A stretch of 64,000 nucleotides of DNA from Candidatus Fukatsuia endosymbiont of Tuberolachnus salignus (GTDB taxonomy: Bacteria > Pseudomonadota > Gammaproteobacteria > Enterobacterales > Enterobacteriaceae), in assembly GCF_964030845.1 (NCBI RefSeq), contig NZ_OZ034983.1:1116001-1180000 (forward strand). Direction: 5' to 3'. Position numbers and translations under genes: made by a program. The notes beneath the pieces are model-generated. The model made no database searches, was not told the origin of the DNA, and saw nothing but the letters and a program-made list of their open reading frames with translations. Positions 44,959-53,973 of this stretch are shown here, one piece after another; the stretch's first letter is position 1; each line of letters starts with the position of its first letter.

Positions 44959-45861
44959 TTACTCCCTGAGATCAATTTGGCCAGTGACGGAGGCGGTGAT
45001 TGGAGCAGAGCTGCGCTCTTTGAGAAGATTAATGCTGTGTTGAGACTTTTCTGTTAGTTGAACGATGTGGGTGGCTTCGCGGTTGAGTGTATTTGTTATC
45101 GCCCGTTGTTCAAAAAATTCAGGCACAGCAATGAGGTGAGAAGAAAGGTCTTCACCTGTCATGCTTGGCAAAACCGTGTTTGTTGAATAGTGTCCAAAAG
45201 GAATGGTCTGCGTACTGTAATAGACGAATTTTGGAAAAGCATTGTCAGTGATCTTTGTGTAGAATAGAGTATCGACAGTCCGGGATGGTCCGTTGATGTA
45301 TAGAGGTTTGTCGATAGTTCCCTTCCCTTCGAGTAAGACAGATTCCCCATTAAAAATACACGCAGATGCTTTTGCAGACTCGCCACCAAAACTCATTACA
45401 GGGTAGGCTCCGTCGACGTCTTCAATATCCTTTTCAGCCAGTTTGCGTGGTGTAACATACTTACAGAAGCAACGGTTAAAATTAATTTCGAACCTGACTC
45501 CTCCCACTTGTTTATCTTTATCATCACAGTAAGTTTCGTCACAGTAGGCATCGGGTAGATAGAGTAATACTTCACGGGTAAAGTAATCACGAATATTCTC
45601 CATAAGTGGAACGTTTTCATAATCTGTCAGATTGAGATTGGCAAGGATCAAATCCAGATCAAATCCGCCATCCTTGAAATCTTCATAGGCTTCAAAAACC
45701 ACCTTGCGAGTAGGTTCTAAAACACACTCTAAGCACCGTAAGAAAGTAAAGGGCAAGATGATTTTTCCAAAATCTATGTATTTGAAATCTTCCCAAAGAT
45801 CTTCGGCGTTTTTCCAGATGAAACTTGCCAAGGATGCTGCTAAGCCCGCCAAGTTTGTCAT
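44959..45861 (-). pseudogene. HsdM-HsdS fusion relic with internal deletions
   Basis: A 300-residue open frame from ATG 45861 (GGAGG upstream). Residues 1-55 are the HsdM N-terminus (LASFIWKNAEDLWEDFKYID, KIILPFTFLRCLECVLEPTR). Residues about 75-145 are the HsdM C-terminus (ENIRDYFTREVLLYLPDAY, KQVGGVRFEINFNR). Residues 146-300 are the distal half of HsdS (YPVMSFGGES, LLEGKGTIDKPLYINGPSRT, VDTLFYTKI, EFFEQRAITNTLNRE, HSINLLKERSSAPIT). The SAM-binding and NPPY catalytic core and the first HsdS recognition domain are gone. The joins are in frame, so two genes became one. Confidence 0.75.
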
Positions 45862-45996
45862 TATTATCCTCCAAGCATTTTTTGCATAGAGCAACTTACC
45901 ATTCCTGTATGACAAATCAACCCAGTTTTGAGTAAAACGGTGAGCGGTTATAAAACGAAAGAATTTTGCAAAAATCTTACAGATACATTTACACAA

Positions 45997-46305
45997 TCAA
46001 TATAAATAGCCGCTTATATATTAAAAATGTCCAATTACGAGAGATATTTCGTGTTTCATTAAGTTATTTTAATATTTAAAAATTTTAAGCCAGTAATTTC
46101 TATGGTAAACAATCACGGATAACACTGCCATTTTTTATTACCAACACGCGACTAGAATTAACCGAATAACTCAGCCTCATCGGACGTTGTAATACTAAAT
46201 TACGGTTAGTTCAAATATTTTATTTGTATAGCAGAACGACTCTCTTCTGATTACACCATCAAAGATGAATCGTGCCATATATTCATATCGAATGGTATTC
46301 ATTAT
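45997..46305. other. AT-rich spacer between the hsd relic and IS3 relic
   Basis: About 300 bases with no supported gene. It would contain the promoter of the hsd relic; no strong promoter match was found. Confidence 0.3.
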
Positions 46306-46800
46306 GTAATCAAAACTACACCGCACCGCTATAGCCAGAGAGACCCGGTATGGACGATGGATATCACCTCTGTTTGGACTTATGAAGGCGGGGGATGTAT
46401 TTGGCGGGGGTGATGGATTTATACTCGCGCCAAATAATCGGTTGGGCCTTGGCAGATCCCATGAAGACAGCACTTTGTGTACAAGCTCTCCAGATGGCTT
46501 ACTGGCGCAGAAAATCCCCAAAAGGGTTGCTCCGTCACTCAGATAGAGGCAGTCAATATATCAGTCATCAGTATTGTGCCCATTTGCAAGTGATGGGTGT
46601 GCAAGCCAGTATGAATGGTAAAGGGCAATGTTGGGATAACGTACCAACAGAACGTTTTTTTCGGAGCTTGAAATATGAATTACTTGAATTATGAAATACT
46701 TAAAACCCGCAATGATGCTCAGTTGAGGGGCTGGATTATTTGGCCTATTACAATTGATGCTCGGATAACCGACTTCGCCTTGACCGTTGTCGAAATTCAC
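46306..46800 (+). pseudogene. IS3-family transposase (OrfB) relic
   Basis: Reads VWTMDITSVWTYEGG (first catalytic Asp), then after a frame change MYLAGVMDLYSRQIIGWALA, HSDRGSQYISHQYCA (second Asp region), SMNGKGQCWDNVPTERFFRS (Glu region) and LKYELLEL. Stops follow, with a last trace of YLAYYN. The integrase core of IS3-type OrfB is recognisable but broken by at least one frameshift, and OrfA is absent. Confidence 0.8.
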
Positions 46801-46962
46801 TTTGATGGTGTACATGGTTGACTCCTGTGTAGATGTGATCGACATGTCATGTCGTATGTCGATAAAAGTGAATAAAGCAAACATGAAAAGGGGATATTTA
46901 ATTGACAATGGTGATGTATGATCTATATTTAATACGTAAATTTAATTGCTAGGGGATAATCC

Positions 46963-47112
46963 ATGAAGCTGTTACGTTTGGTTCTTATTGCAAGTTTAGC
47001 GCTCACTTCACTCGGCCTCAGTGCTAAAGTTGTGGTGAACGATAATAAAATAGACAATCAATTGTATGACAGTTCAGATCGAAAAAGATGCGGCTATCTC
47101 CGTTGTGAGTAA
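46963..47112 (+). CDS. Small secreted peptide with CGYLRC tail
   Basis: A 49-residue ORF. MKLLRLVLIASLALTSLGLSA is a textbook signal peptide. The mature peptide of about 28 residues (KVVVNDNKID, then QLYDSSDRKR and CGYLRCE) ends in a CxxxxC pair that could form a disulfide ring. The preceding GGGGATAATCC gives a moderate ribosome site. No family recognised. It sits in a run of small secreted ORFs, which suggests an exported peptide family, but it could be a fragment. Confidence 0.5.
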   Translation: MKLLRLVLIASLALTSLGLSAKVVVNDNKIDNQLYDSSDRKRCGYLRCE

Positions 47113-47711
47113 TGTATCGTCTAATGTAAATGGACATCATGTTACTTGATTCGTCAGCTACTTGACGAGTGACCAATGTTAAAATGGTGGGCTAGACTGG
47201 CTATCATCAGGCAGAGGTGTAGCCGCTCTTGTTCATACATATTTACCATCGGTCGAATATTACCATTCTCATCAATAAAATCAGTGGGCACAAAATTGTG
47301 CTGCTTGAATGCGGGTCCGCAGGTTTATTTAAAATGGGGGCCAGAAATTCTTTTACATAGCCCTATGATTTTATTTCAAGGTGTTTTTTCACATTTTAGT
47401 GACATCTCACCATGCCATCAATGCAATCCACCTTCTCAACATTAAAGAGGTCAGTTGTCTTCATAATGCAGACGACTGACCTCTCTCTAATTTACGGATT
47501 GCACATCTGGAAGTGACGAAGACGCCCAAGGATCGGATTTCAAATGCTATAGCAGGGAGCGATATAACACGATGTGTAGCTTGTGAAATAAAGAGTAATA
47601 ACTGACAATAAAAATTAAAAAGGAAAATAATTATTATTTTGACTAGACTCAACGGGTGACAAAAAGTGAGTACGTATCAAGTAACATCGATTTGAAATAT
47701 AGGGTAACTAA
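47113..47711. other. Gene-poor stretch with hairpin and repeat traces
   Basis: About 600 bases. It contains the hairpin at 47446-47484 and, at 47548, a TATAGCAGG end like repeat family D. No ORF here has recognisable features. Confidence 0.35.
47446..47484. terminator. Long perfect-stem hairpin
   Basis: AGAGGTCAGT (47446-47455) pairs with ACTGACCTCT (47475-47484), and the loop can extend the stem (GTCT/AGAC). No long T-run follows, so it may be a terminator, an element end or an RNA hairpin. Confidence 0.5.
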
Positions 47712-47837
47712 ATGAAAAAGATAAATATTTTTTTTAAGATATTACTCATTTTATTATTGCCAACACCTATTTGGACTTCTGCTACTGGTAGTCTTATTAG
47801 ATAAATGAGGACCCCTTCCTCTTTGGTTTCCTAAATA
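47712..47837 (+). pseudogene. Degenerate copy of a small secreted peptide gene
   Basis: MKKINIFFKILLILLLPTPIW is a signal peptide nearly identical in pattern to the intact gene at 47922 (MKRIKTFLKVLLVLLLPMPI). After ten more codons a stop occurs (TAA at 47802). In the next frame GPLPLWFPK and a stop follow, matching the PAPLWFPK end of the intact paralogue. The middle has been lost. Confidence 0.65.
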
Positions 47838-47921
47838 GTAATTCAAAATACACTACAAGCCATTTATATTATCACTAGGCAGTAAGCATACATCACATTA
47901 AATAAAATTTTGGAGTACAAG

Positions 47922-48146
47922 ATGAAAAGGATAAAAACGTTTTTGAAAGTATTGCTTGTTTTACTGCTGCCGATGCCCATTTTTGCTGCTGATGTTTGCA
48001 AAATATTGGTAGGGGTCCCAACGTTTAGGGGTCTCATTAAAGTGTGTACTAAACAGAAACCTACCGTACAAGAAACCAAACCTCCAGAGCAAAAAAAAGA
48101 TGAAATCAACAAATGGAGACCTGCTCCTCTTTGGTTTCCCAAATAA
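47922..48146 (+). CDS. Small secreted cationic peptide (LWFPK family)
   Basis: A 74-residue ORF starting MKRIKTFLKVLLVLLLPMPI at 47922 (GGAG upstream), with likely signal cleavage after IFA or FAA. The mature peptide (about 52 residues) has two cysteines (DVCKILVG and IKVCTKQ), a Lys/Pro/Glu-rich linker and the end INKWRPAPLWFPK. I know no family with this pattern. A decayed paralogue lies just upstream, showing tandem duplication. It could be an exported effector or antimicrobial peptide; no immunity or export gene is beside it. Confidence 0.55.
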   Translation: MKRIKTFLKVLLVLLLPMPIFAADVCKILVGVPTFRGLIKVCTKQKPTVQETKPPEQKKDEINKWRPAPLWFPK

Positions 48147-48599
48147 GTAATCAGGAGAAAGAGGGGGGCTGAAAAGTGCTTTAGGTTAACCTCTGTCTCT
48201 TAGTCACAAATAGGACTCAAGAGACAGACTAATTCTACAGAGGAACCTCGGCCGTGGCTACGCTGAAGGAATGCATTAATTTCATGTTATTCCCACTTTG
48301 CTAATGTTTCGGTGAGGTTAAAGTGACTCACTTTGGTTACTGTGCCACCTTTTCGATTATCTACTGCACCAAACAAATCTGTGTAATGTAGTACTGCAAA
48401 CTATTGATTTTACGAGTGACTATTGTGATACCGTTTCGGAGACGGAAATAATCGTTGATATAGCTGCACAATTTAATTTTGATTGCTTAACGGATACATT
48501 GAGGAATAAATCTACGGAGTAGCTCATATTTTGTATGCTAATCAAAATTAAATTGCTATATATATGAACGACATAATAATAATCACATCATATATTCTA
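48147..48599. other. Spacer with possible coding remnant
   Basis: About 450 bases. A plus-strand frame near 48420-48525 reads DTVSETEIIVDIAAQFNFD and then CLTDTLRNKSTE and stop, without a start codon; I do not recognise it. A stem formed by CTGTCTCTT and AAGAGACAG (48205-48230) is also present. Confidence 0.3.
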
Positions 48600-48680
48600 A
48601 AAATAAGGTATCGATGTCACAATTGAGGTCTCTTCTCTTACTTTTAGCCTGTACCCATTTATGTTCAATGGGATTGAGGT
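48600..48680 (-). pseudogene. IS630-type transposase C-terminal fragment (inverted)
   Basis: On the minus strand it reads DLNPIEHKWVQAKSKRRDLN then CDIDTL, the distal DDE end of the same IS630 subtype found at 48785-51158. It is cut at the same codon by the IS4-type left end (48681). It therefore comes from a second, inverted copy. Confidence 0.7.
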
Positions 48681-48749
48681 CTCACTTTTACCCACAAAGT
48701 TGAATGAAAAATGATTCAGGTGAAATTGGATTATTGGTAGAGTCAATAT
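48681..48749. mobile_element. Solo left end of the IS4-type element
   Basis: CTCACTTTTACCCACAA (48681-48697) and the following 50 bases are nearly identical to 49522-49590, the left end of the intact element. No transposase follows; an IS630 relic starts at once. Confidence 0.8.
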
Positions 48750-48784
48750 AGCGTAGGCTTTATAAATTGATGTATAATTTCGAG

Positions 48785-49521
48785 ATGACTTATCCATTAA
48801 AATTTCGCCAACATGTATTGGCTATTAAAGAGGAAGAAAAGCTTACATATGCCCAAACGGCCACACGTTTTTGTATTGGAACCGCAAGTCTAATGCGCTG
48901 GGCTAAACGAATAGAACCTTGTCTGACACGTGATAAACCCGCCAGTAAAATAGCTCGAGCGGCGTTGATTCTTGATGTGGAAACCTACCCTGACGCGTCT
49001 CAATACGAGCGAGCCCAACGTATGGGAGTGAGCGCTAGAGGTATCTGCCATGCGTTAAAACGGGCAGGGTTTAGCTATAAAAAAAACATTTTATCATCCA
49101 AAAGCCAACGTCCAATCCCGAGAAGATTTTCAGGTCAAGATCCAGGCCTATGAAGCCAGCGAGCCCCCCATTATTTACGTGGATGAAAGCGGTTTTGCTC
49201 ATGAGATGCCCCGCCTCTACGGCTATTGAGCTAAAGGTAAGCGGTGTTACGGTCAACATGATTGGCACGCTAAAGCGCGTACCAATGTCATCGGCGCTCA
49301 GCTTAACGGAAAATTAACCACCGTTTGTGCCTTTGAATATAATATCAATAGCGATATTTGTTATGCGTGGGTAACCCAAGACTGACTGCCAAAAATCCCT
49401 CAAGGGGCTGTCATCGTGATGGATAATGTGTGTTTCCATAAACGCCAGGATATTCACCATGCAATACAAAAAACTGGCTTGACCCTTGAGTACCTTCCCG
49501 CTTATTCTCCGGACCTTCATC
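48785..49521 (+). pseudogene. IS630-family transposase relic, first part
   Basis: Starts MTYPLKFRQHVLAIKEEEKL (48785) with a helix-turn-helix (TYAQTATRFCIGTASLMRWA). A frameshift near 49080 leads to YEASEPPIIYVDESGFAHEM (first Asp), two in-frame stops, GAVIVMDNVCFHKR (second Asp) and LEYLPAYSPDLH. It is then interrupted by the IS4-type element and resumes at 51061. A different subtype from copies 1 and 2. Confidence 0.8.
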
Positions 49522-51060
49522 CTCACTTTTACCCACAACGTTGAATGAAAAATGATTCAGGTGAAATTGGATTATTGGTAGAGTCAATAGTTAAATCAGG
49601 AAACAGGCACATGAAAACAGTAACGGGTAATGGAAATGAGTGGATCCGGGAAGAATTTCATCAAATTGATTTCGGAGATAAACGCCTTAAAGAGCGTTTT
49701 TTTGAAACAGCGGGCTTATTATCATCAAAAGCGTCAGGTTCAATTTACCCAAGCTGTCATGGCTCCTGGTCACAGGCCAAAGGAGCTTATCGATTTTTTA
49801 GCAATGAGAGAGTGAGCGAGAGCGCGCTATTCCGTACACATTGTGTGCAAACACAAAAACGTCTGGAGGGGCATTCACTGGTTTTTTCTCTTCAGGACAC
49901 ATCAGAGTTGAACTTTGACTCACATAAAAAGACAGAGGGGTTGGGAAGTATATCTAAAGCCTATCACAAACATAAAATGGGGTTGATGCTTCATGCAAGT
50001 TTGATGGTAACTCAGGAGGGCTTGCCGCTTGGGTTATCCTCGCTTAAATGCTGGTCACGTGTTTCCCGAGAGGAACCCCCTCAGGAAAAACAGCGGCGGC
50101 TTTATCAATCGACAATGAAAGAGAAAGAAAGTATTAAGTGGATAGAGACCCTCTACGAGACAGCGGCGCTGATACCCAAAGATACCTGCTTAATCACGCT
50201 GGGAGACAGAGAAGCGGATATTTTCGAACTTTTTCGGGTTGCAAGCTCACTAAAAACATTTTTTATTATCCGCAACCGGAAAGACAGAAAATTTATCGAT
50301 GAAAAGGGAAAAAAAACAACGGTGCAAACCGCCTTGTCAAAGACGCCGATTTTAAAAACCATAGCACTCACCCTGCCCAAAAATCAGCAAAGGGTAGCAA
50401 GAACGGCTTATGTGGATATTCGCTCCATTTCAGGCTGGCTCCCCATTAGAAATAATCTAGTTTATGGGCCTACCAATAAAGACGCTTCACGGCATATCCA
50501 TGAAAAGGTTCACGTATCTGCCATCAGTGTTAAAGAACAGCCTCCTCCAGAAGGAGTAGCGCCTGTCGAATGGGTATTATTGACCAATTTGACGGTCACT
50601 GACGCCTTTGAAGCAGAAGAGAAAGTGAATGGGTATAGACTGAGATGGAAGATAGAAGAGTTCTTCAACACACTGAAATCAGGATGTTGTGTTGAACAAT
50701 GTCGTTTAAATACGGCAACCCAATTAACGAAAATGATCACACTCAAAAGCATTATCGCCTTCAAACTGATGCATATGACCAAAATGGCAGCGTTGTGTCC
50801 TGAGGCTACCTGCACCGATGTGTTGTCAAAGATAGAATGGCAAACGTTGTATTGTAGAATACAGACAACAAGCCGCCTTCCCGAGCATCCCCCCACAGTG
50901 CTTCAGGCAATAACATGGCTGGGTCAATTGGGAGGATTTCTTAACCGACGTGCCGAGGGTTTACCGGGAATCATGTCGCTTTGGCGAGGGTATGAGATCC
51001 TGCAAGAAAATGTGAGATTGTTCATTATTCTTAATAACAAAAATTGTGGGTAAAAGTGAG
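49522..51060 (+). mobile_element. IS4-family (Tn5-type) insertion sequence, intact
   Basis: 1,539 bp with perfect 17-bp terminal inverted repeats CTCACTTTTACCCACAA / TTGTGGGTAAAAGTGAG. Flanks ACCTTCATC (left) and ACCTCAACC (right) may be a decayed 9-bp target duplication. It splits an IS630 transposase in the DLNPIEHKW region. Confidence 0.88.
49611..51053 (+). CDS. IS4-family (Tn5/IS50-like) transposase
   Basis: A 480-residue DDE transposase from ATG 49611 (MKTVTGNGNEWIREEFHQID); an ORF extension to 49545 reads into the IS end. It has the N-terminal DNA-binding GDKRLKERFFETAGLLSSKA and SCHGSWSQAKGAYRFFSNER, the first Asp in LVFSLQDTSELNF, the second in CLITLGDREADIFELF, and YRLRWKIEEFFNTLKSGC with the catalytic Glu of the YREK-type motif. 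The C-terminal dimerisation domain is present (PPTVLQAITWLGQLGGFLNR). No disruption, so probably active. Confidence 0.9.
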   Translation: MKTVTGNGNEWIREEFHQIDFGDKRLKERFFETAGLLSSKASGSIYPSCHGSWSQAKGAYRFFSNERVSESALFRTHCVQTQKRLEGHSLVFSLQDTSELNFDSHKKTEGLGSISKAYHKHKMGLMLHASLMVTQEGLPLGLSSLKCWSRVSREEPPQEKQRRLYQSTMKEKESIKWIETLYETAALIPKDTCLITLGDREADIFELFRVASSLKTFFIIRNRKDRKFIDEKGKKTTVQTALSKTPILKTIALTLPKNQQRVARTAYVDIRSISGWLPIRNNLVYGPTNKDASRHIHEKVHVSAISVKEQPPPEGVAPVEWVLLTNLTVTDAFEAEEKVNGYRLRWKIEEFFNTLKSGCCVEQCRLNTATQLTKMITLKSIIAFKLMHMTKMAALCPEATCTDVLSKIEWQTLYCRIQTTSRLPEHPPTVLQAITWLGQLGGFLNRRAEGLPGIMSLWRGYEILQENVRLFIILNNKNCG

Positions 51061-51158
51061 ACCTCAACCCAATTGAGCACAAATGGGCTCAGGCTAAAGC
51101 CCTTCGTAGGAAACGACAATGCGATATCGACACTCTCTTTTCTGACCCTTTGTTTTGA
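51061..51158 (+). pseudogene. IS630-family transposase relic, last part
   Basis: Continues the gene at 48785-49521 after the IS4-type element: LNPIEHKWAQAKALRRKRQC then DIDTLFSDPLF and stop at 51158. Confidence 0.75.
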
Positions 51159-51172
51159 ATCAATTTATACGG

Positions 51173-51703
51173 CTACAGCCATACCAACGTTTTAGCCATA
51201 CTTTGAGTTTGTTGCTGTTTTTGCTGAATAGGCAGTTTAGCAAACTGTTGAGCAGAATAAGTTTCTGGAAAACCATAACGGCTGTTTAGCCGATTGACCT
51301 CTCCACCTTCGTAATCAACCTCAATGATTAAGGGATACGAGGATACTGCTGTATTGGCTCTATATCGGTCAGCTTCTGCTGCCAAATTTTGCAATTCTGC
51401 TGTTAATTTTTTTAATTGAGCGGGACTTTCAATATTTCGTCGATAGGTTTTCTTTTTGAGATCATAATCAAATAAAATGACACCGCCAAGCTGTCTATGT
51501 TGAATCGCACGAGCAATCGGACTATTAGTTTCTACCTTAAAACCGTCAAAACCCACAATCAGCATTTGCCCTATTTTTTCTTTCAACAGAGTTTCATCCA
51601 GTAACTCTCCCTGTTGCTTCGATGGGGATGAACAACCAGAGAGAGCAAACAGGAGAAACGTCCAGAATACTGCAATGCGATAACCATTAAAGAATAGGAT
51701 CAT
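51173..51703 (-). pseudogene. Truncated glycoside hydrolase family 3 lipoprotein
   Basis: The first 176 residues of a GH3 enzyme (beta-N-acetylhexosaminidase/NagZ-like). The N-terminus is a lipoprotein signal (YRIAVFWTFLLFALSGCSS, lipobox LSGC with Cys24). The catalytic domain starts LKEKIGQMLIVGFDGFKVET, then IQHRQLGGVILFDYDLKKK and YPLIIEVDYEGGEVNRLNSR. It stops after SMAKTLVWL where the family continues with GINLNFAPVVD. The catalytic His/Asp loop and nucleophile are missing, so it should be inactive. It lies between the IS nest and the prophage. Confidence 0.75.
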
Positions 51704-52021
51704 ACTACGTCTCCCAGGGGGCCGAATTATTTTTATCTCGTAACAATTTTTTGAACATACTTATGTGATTGAAGCAAGCTGCCAGTTCTAATTTTAAATA
51801 CCCAATTTTTGCTAATTTTTTTGTTCGGTTCCCCTCTCATATTTTATATAATCTTATTCCTTAATCATTAACTTTTAAAAGCTAATGATCAAGATACAAG
51901 TCACTCAACTTCACACAGGCCACCCCAGGGTGGCTTTTTTTATGAACAGCTGTGAGCGGAGGCGCCACAGCGCCCGGGTCGGATGACCGGTTAACCCAGC
52001 CTATGGGCGGAGACAATAGCA
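51704..52021. other. Spacer at the left edge of the prophage
   Basis: Contains CTTAATCATTAACTTTTAAA followed by AGCTAATGATC (51866-51896), similar to the left end of the IS110 elements at 62241 and 63448. Then a terminator (51919-51941) and a GGCGGAG ribosome site (52011-52017) for the first phage gene. No gene seen. Confidence 0.45.
51919..51941 (+). terminator. Rho-independent terminator
   Basis: GCCACC-CCAG-GGTGGC stem-loop followed by seven T, about 80 bases before the phage structural genes. Confidence 0.85.
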
Positions 52022-52774
52022 ATGAAATTACACCTCGATACAGAAGGAAAAGCGGTACTGGAAAACGGCATGCTGGTGTATTTGCATGAGGACGGCAAAG
52101 CGATCCCCTTTGATGCGGTGGCGGCCTTGAACAAAATTAACGCCCTCAATGGCGAGGCTAAAAACCACCGTGAGGCCAAGGAAGCACTCGAAGCCAAACT
52201 CAAGGCGTTTGCCGGCATTGACGACCCGGCGAAAGCCCGTGAAGCACTGCAAACGCTCACCCACATCGATCAAAAGAAATTAATCGAGGCCGGTGCGGTC
52301 GACCAGGTGAAAGCACAAATCACTCAAGCTTTTCAAACTCAGCTTGACGAGGCCAGCAGCAAAAATAAAACCCTGGAAGCCCAGTTGTATCAAGAGATGA
52401 TTGGCGGACGTTTCAGCAGTTCGGCGTTTATCCAGGATAACCTGGCTATTCCAGCGGATTTGGTGCAAGCCCGGTTCGGTCAGGCGTTCAACATCGACGC
52501 GGGCAAGGTGGTCGCCACGGATGCGGCAGGCAACAAGGTGTTCTCACGCCGTCAGCCCGGGGAAATCGCGGAGTTTGAGGAAGCCTTAGAATACCTCATC
52601 GAACAGTATCCGCACAAAGACCACATTCTGAAAGCCTCCGGCCACCGTGGCGGCGGTTCACAACCCACACCCCAGCAGAACGGACAAAAAACACTCAAAC
52701 GCAGCGCCTTTGATGCCTTGGACATCGGCAGTAAACAAGCCGCACTCAAAGACGGTATCTCGATCGTCGATTAA
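52022..52774 (+). CDS. Phage head scaffold-like protein
   Basis: A 250-residue protein directly upstream of the major capsid gene. It is rich in Ala, Lys, Glu and Gln, with a coiled-coil centre (GEAKNHREAKEALEAKLKAF, QTQLDEASSKNKTLEAQLYQ), IGGRFSSSAFIQDNLAIPAD and a flexible Gly/Gln-rich tail. Position, size and helical make-up fit a capsid scaffold of the DUF6651-like group; the specific activity is inferred. RBS GGCGGAG, then ATG at 52022. Confidence 0.7.
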   Translation: MKLHLDTEGKAVLENGMLVYLHEDGKAIPFDAVAALNKINALNGEAKNHREAKEALEAKLKAFAGIDDPAKAREALQTLTHIDQKKLIEAGAVDQVKAQITQAFQTQLDEASSKNKTLEAQLYQEMIGGRFSSSAFIQDNLAIPADLVQARFGQAFNIDAGKVVATDAAGNKVFSRRQPGEIAEFEEALEYLIEQYPHKDHILKASGHRGGGSQPTPQQNGQKTLKRSAFDALDIGSKQAALKDGISIVD

Positions 52775-52808
52775 TTACACACCTTACCCTTAACCCTGGA
52801 GCAACAGC

Positions 52809-53924
52809 ATGGCAGGTAATACCTTAACGGGGTTGATCCCCACGATTTATACCGCATTAGACAGCGTTTCCCGTGAGCAAGTCGGTTTTATTCCCGCCGT
52901 TGCCCGTAATAGCAAAGCGGAAGCCGCTGCCCTCGATCAAAATATCACCGCACCGGTGGCCCCCATCGCTAAAACGGTGGACATCGTGCCAGGCCCCACG
53001 GCGGCAGGCAGTGCGGAACAAACACTCAGTACGGTGGAAGTTAAAATCAGCAAATCCAAAATGGCGCCCGTGCAATGGAACGGGGAAGAACAACTGGCTG
53101 TCGGGTCGGCAGGCACCTATAACTTGCTGCTGGCTGACCAGTTCAAACAAGCCTTTCGTGCCCTGGCGAACGAAGTCGATCGCGATTTAGGGGCACTGTA
53201 CACCGGCTCAGCGCGGGCTGTCGGAAAGGCAGGGAGCACTCCCTTTGGCGTCAAAGAAGACCTGGCCGATTTTGCCGATGCGCGTCGCGTGCTGGAAGAT
53301 AACGGGGCCCCGACTACCGATTTACAAATGGTCTTGGGGTCAGCGGCTATTTCCAACATTCGTGGCAAACAATCCGTCTTGTTTAAAGTCAACGAAGCGG
53401 GCAGCGAAGCCCTGTTACGTGAAGGCACCATCGGGCGTATTGAAGGCTTTAATTTGCACAATTCCGCGGGCATCAAACGGGTCACAGCAGGGACGGGTAG
53501 CGGGTTTCTGGTCAACAAAGCGGGCGGTTATCACGTCGGCAATCAGCTCATTGCCGTAGACAGTGGAAGCGGCACGATAAACCGAGGGGATATTGTCACC
53601 TTTACCGGCGATACGCATCAATACGTGGTGGCAGCAGCCAGCGCCTCGACTATCACCTTGTCTGCACCGGGCTTGTTGCAAGACCTGGCGGACAACACCG
53701 CTGTCACGCTGGTTGGTCACTACACCGCTAACATGGCATTCGATCGCAATGCGTTTCTGCTGGCGTCGCGGACACCGGCGATGCCTCAAGGCGGGGATAT
53801 CGCCGATGATGTGATGAATGTCACCGATCCGGTCTCCGGCATGACTTTCCAAGTGGCGCTTTACCGTCAGTATCATCAGATACGCTATGAAGTCGGGCTA
53901 GCCTGTGGGGTGTCGCGGCAGTGA
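52809..53924 (+). CDS. Phage major capsid protein (P22 coat type), frameshifted at the C-terminus
   Basis: A 371-residue coat protein with family features AGNTLTGLIPTIYTALDSVS, REQVGFIPAVARNSKAE, GPTAAGSAEQTLSTVEVKIS and an inserted Ig/telokin-like stretch (GNQLIAVDSGSGTINRGDIV, FTGDTHQYVVAAA). Near the end, YEVGLACGV should continue AAVKPEHSALILG. That text is present in another frame (53914-53956), because two extra bases in GTGTCG (about 53909-53914) move translation to SRQ and stop. The last dozen residues are therefore lost, and assembly may be impaired. Confidence 0.82.
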   Translation: MAGNTLTGLIPTIYTALDSVSREQVGFIPAVARNSKAEAAALDQNITAPVAPIAKTVDIVPGPTAAGSAEQTLSTVEVKISKSKMAPVQWNGEEQLAVGSAGTYNLLLADQFKQAFRALANEVDRDLGALYTGSARAVGKAGSTPFGVKEDLADFADARRVLEDNGAPTTDLQMVLGSAAISNIRGKQSVLFKVNEAGSEALLREGTIGRIEGFNLHNSAGIKRVTAGTGSGFLVNKAGGYHVGNQLIAVDSGSGTINRGDIVTFTGDTHQYVVAAASASTITLSAPGLLQDLADNTAVTLVGHYTANMAFDRNAFLLASRTPAMPQGGDIADDVMNVTDPVSGMTFQVALYRQYHQIRYEVGLACGVSRQ

Positions 53925-53973
53925 AACCGGAGCACAGTGCGCTGATTTTAGGCTGATGATGTTAACCTGATAT

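Noticed and set aside
53245..53876. Long alternative-frame ORFs across capsid and tape measure genes
   Set aside because: They are GC-skew shadows of real coding frames without family motifs or ribosome sites.
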